Shown one piece after another: positions 63,956-64,000 of a stretch of 64,000 nucleotides of DNA (position 1 is the stretch's first letter; each line of letters starts with the position of its first letter). Under the pieces are notes generated by a model that saw nothing but the letters and a program-made list of their open reading frames with translations, had not been told where the DNA came from and did not search any database. Position numbers and translations under genes: made by a program. Source of the DNA: Paraburkholderia aromaticivorans (GTDB lineage: Bacteria; Pseudomonadota; Gammaproteobacteria; Burkholderiales; Burkholderiaceae); contig NZ_CP022990.1 in NCBI RefSeq assembly GCF_002278075.1, positions 1,054,001 to 1,118,000 on the forward strand, in the 5' to 3' direction.

Positions 63956-64000
63956 ATGAACAAGTACTCAAATGAAAAAAAGTTGGTGGCCACGGAGCAA
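63956..64000 (+). CDS. 5' end of a gene cut by the window edge
   Basis: ATG at 63956 followed by 14 further codons (NKYSNEKKLVATEQ) to the window end. It is divergent from the Lrp gene, the usual position of an Lrp-controlled target. Too short to identify. Confidence 0.4.
   Translation, partial: MNKYSNEKKLVATEQ

Overview
The window looks like a chromosomal segment of a soil- or plant-associated betaproteobacterium of the Burkholderia/Paraburkholderia type. Evidence is the high GC with strong GC3 bias, DUF4148 small secreted proteins, an L-2-keto-3-deoxyarabonate dehydratase of the Azospirillum/Burkholderia kind, a quinate/shikimate module, a hydroxyproline module and a bona fide ACC deaminase. 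No tRNA, rRNA, CRISPR array, insertion sequence or phage gene was recognised. All calls come from reading the sequence; no database search was run.

Layout. 1-5.1 kb: an IclR regulator cut by the left edge, a DUF2322-like protein, a secreted beta-propeller protein and a cyclic-nucleotide-domain/thioredoxin-reductase-like flavoprotein. 5.1-8.9 kb: a two-component system, a 40-codon peptide gene and a GFA-type zinc protein form an overlapping leftward operon; facing it are a secreted thioredoxin-like protein and a DUF4148 protein, each preceded by a copy of the same ~98-bp regulatory element. 9.0-10.1 kb: an exported Ntn (choloylglycine-hydrolase type) amidase. 10.2-13.1 kb: a MotB-like and a MotA-like stator gene with a protein that joins a cyclic-nucleotide domain, a Crp-like helix-turn-helix and a FliG-C-like end; no other flagellar gene is nearby. 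13.6-14.2 kb: two small secreted proteins sharing a CVGPxxFC tail.

14.3-22.1 kb: a beta-galactoside locus (binding protein, two permeases, GH42 enzyme, ATPase, divergent LacI regulator with a perfect 16-bp operator-like palindrome). 22.3 kb: a PilZ/YcgR protein. 23.6-27.8 kb: a fructose-type ABC importer (frcBCA-like) with a ROK regulator. 27.9-31 kb: a very large class A penicillin-binding protein. 31.1-33.2 kb: LysR regulator and L-KDA dehydratase. 33.4-34.8 kb: ECF sigma and anti-sigma, preceded by an 11-bp repeat array. 34.9-37 kb: an amine/amino-acid oxidase-like flavoprotein and a TetR regulator.

37-42 kb: quinate/shikimate catabolism (MFS transporter, aroE, aroQ, divergent dehydroshikimate dehydratase leading to protocatechuate). 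42-43.4 kb: small proteins. 43.4-49.3 kb: trans-4-hydroxy-L-proline degradation (AraC regulator, three-subunit D-hydroxyproline dehydrogenase, epimerase, divergent deaminase). 49.3-51.8 kb: an atypical orphan response regulator and an MHS-type transporter. 51.9-63.8 kb: an unusual assembly of acetolactate-synthase-like enzyme, E3 and E2 of a 2-oxoacid dehydrogenase without E1, ACC deaminase (acdS), a branched-chain-type ABC transporter (livHMGF) without a binding protein, and an Lrp regulator. A 15-codon gene start is cut by the right edge.

The best candidates for undescribed biology are the stator/cyclic-nucleotide/FliG-like cluster at 10.2-13.1 kb, the duplicated regulatory element at 7.7 and 8.4 kb, the CVGP small-protein pair, and the E1-less E2/E3/TPP-enzyme operon next to ACC deaminase.
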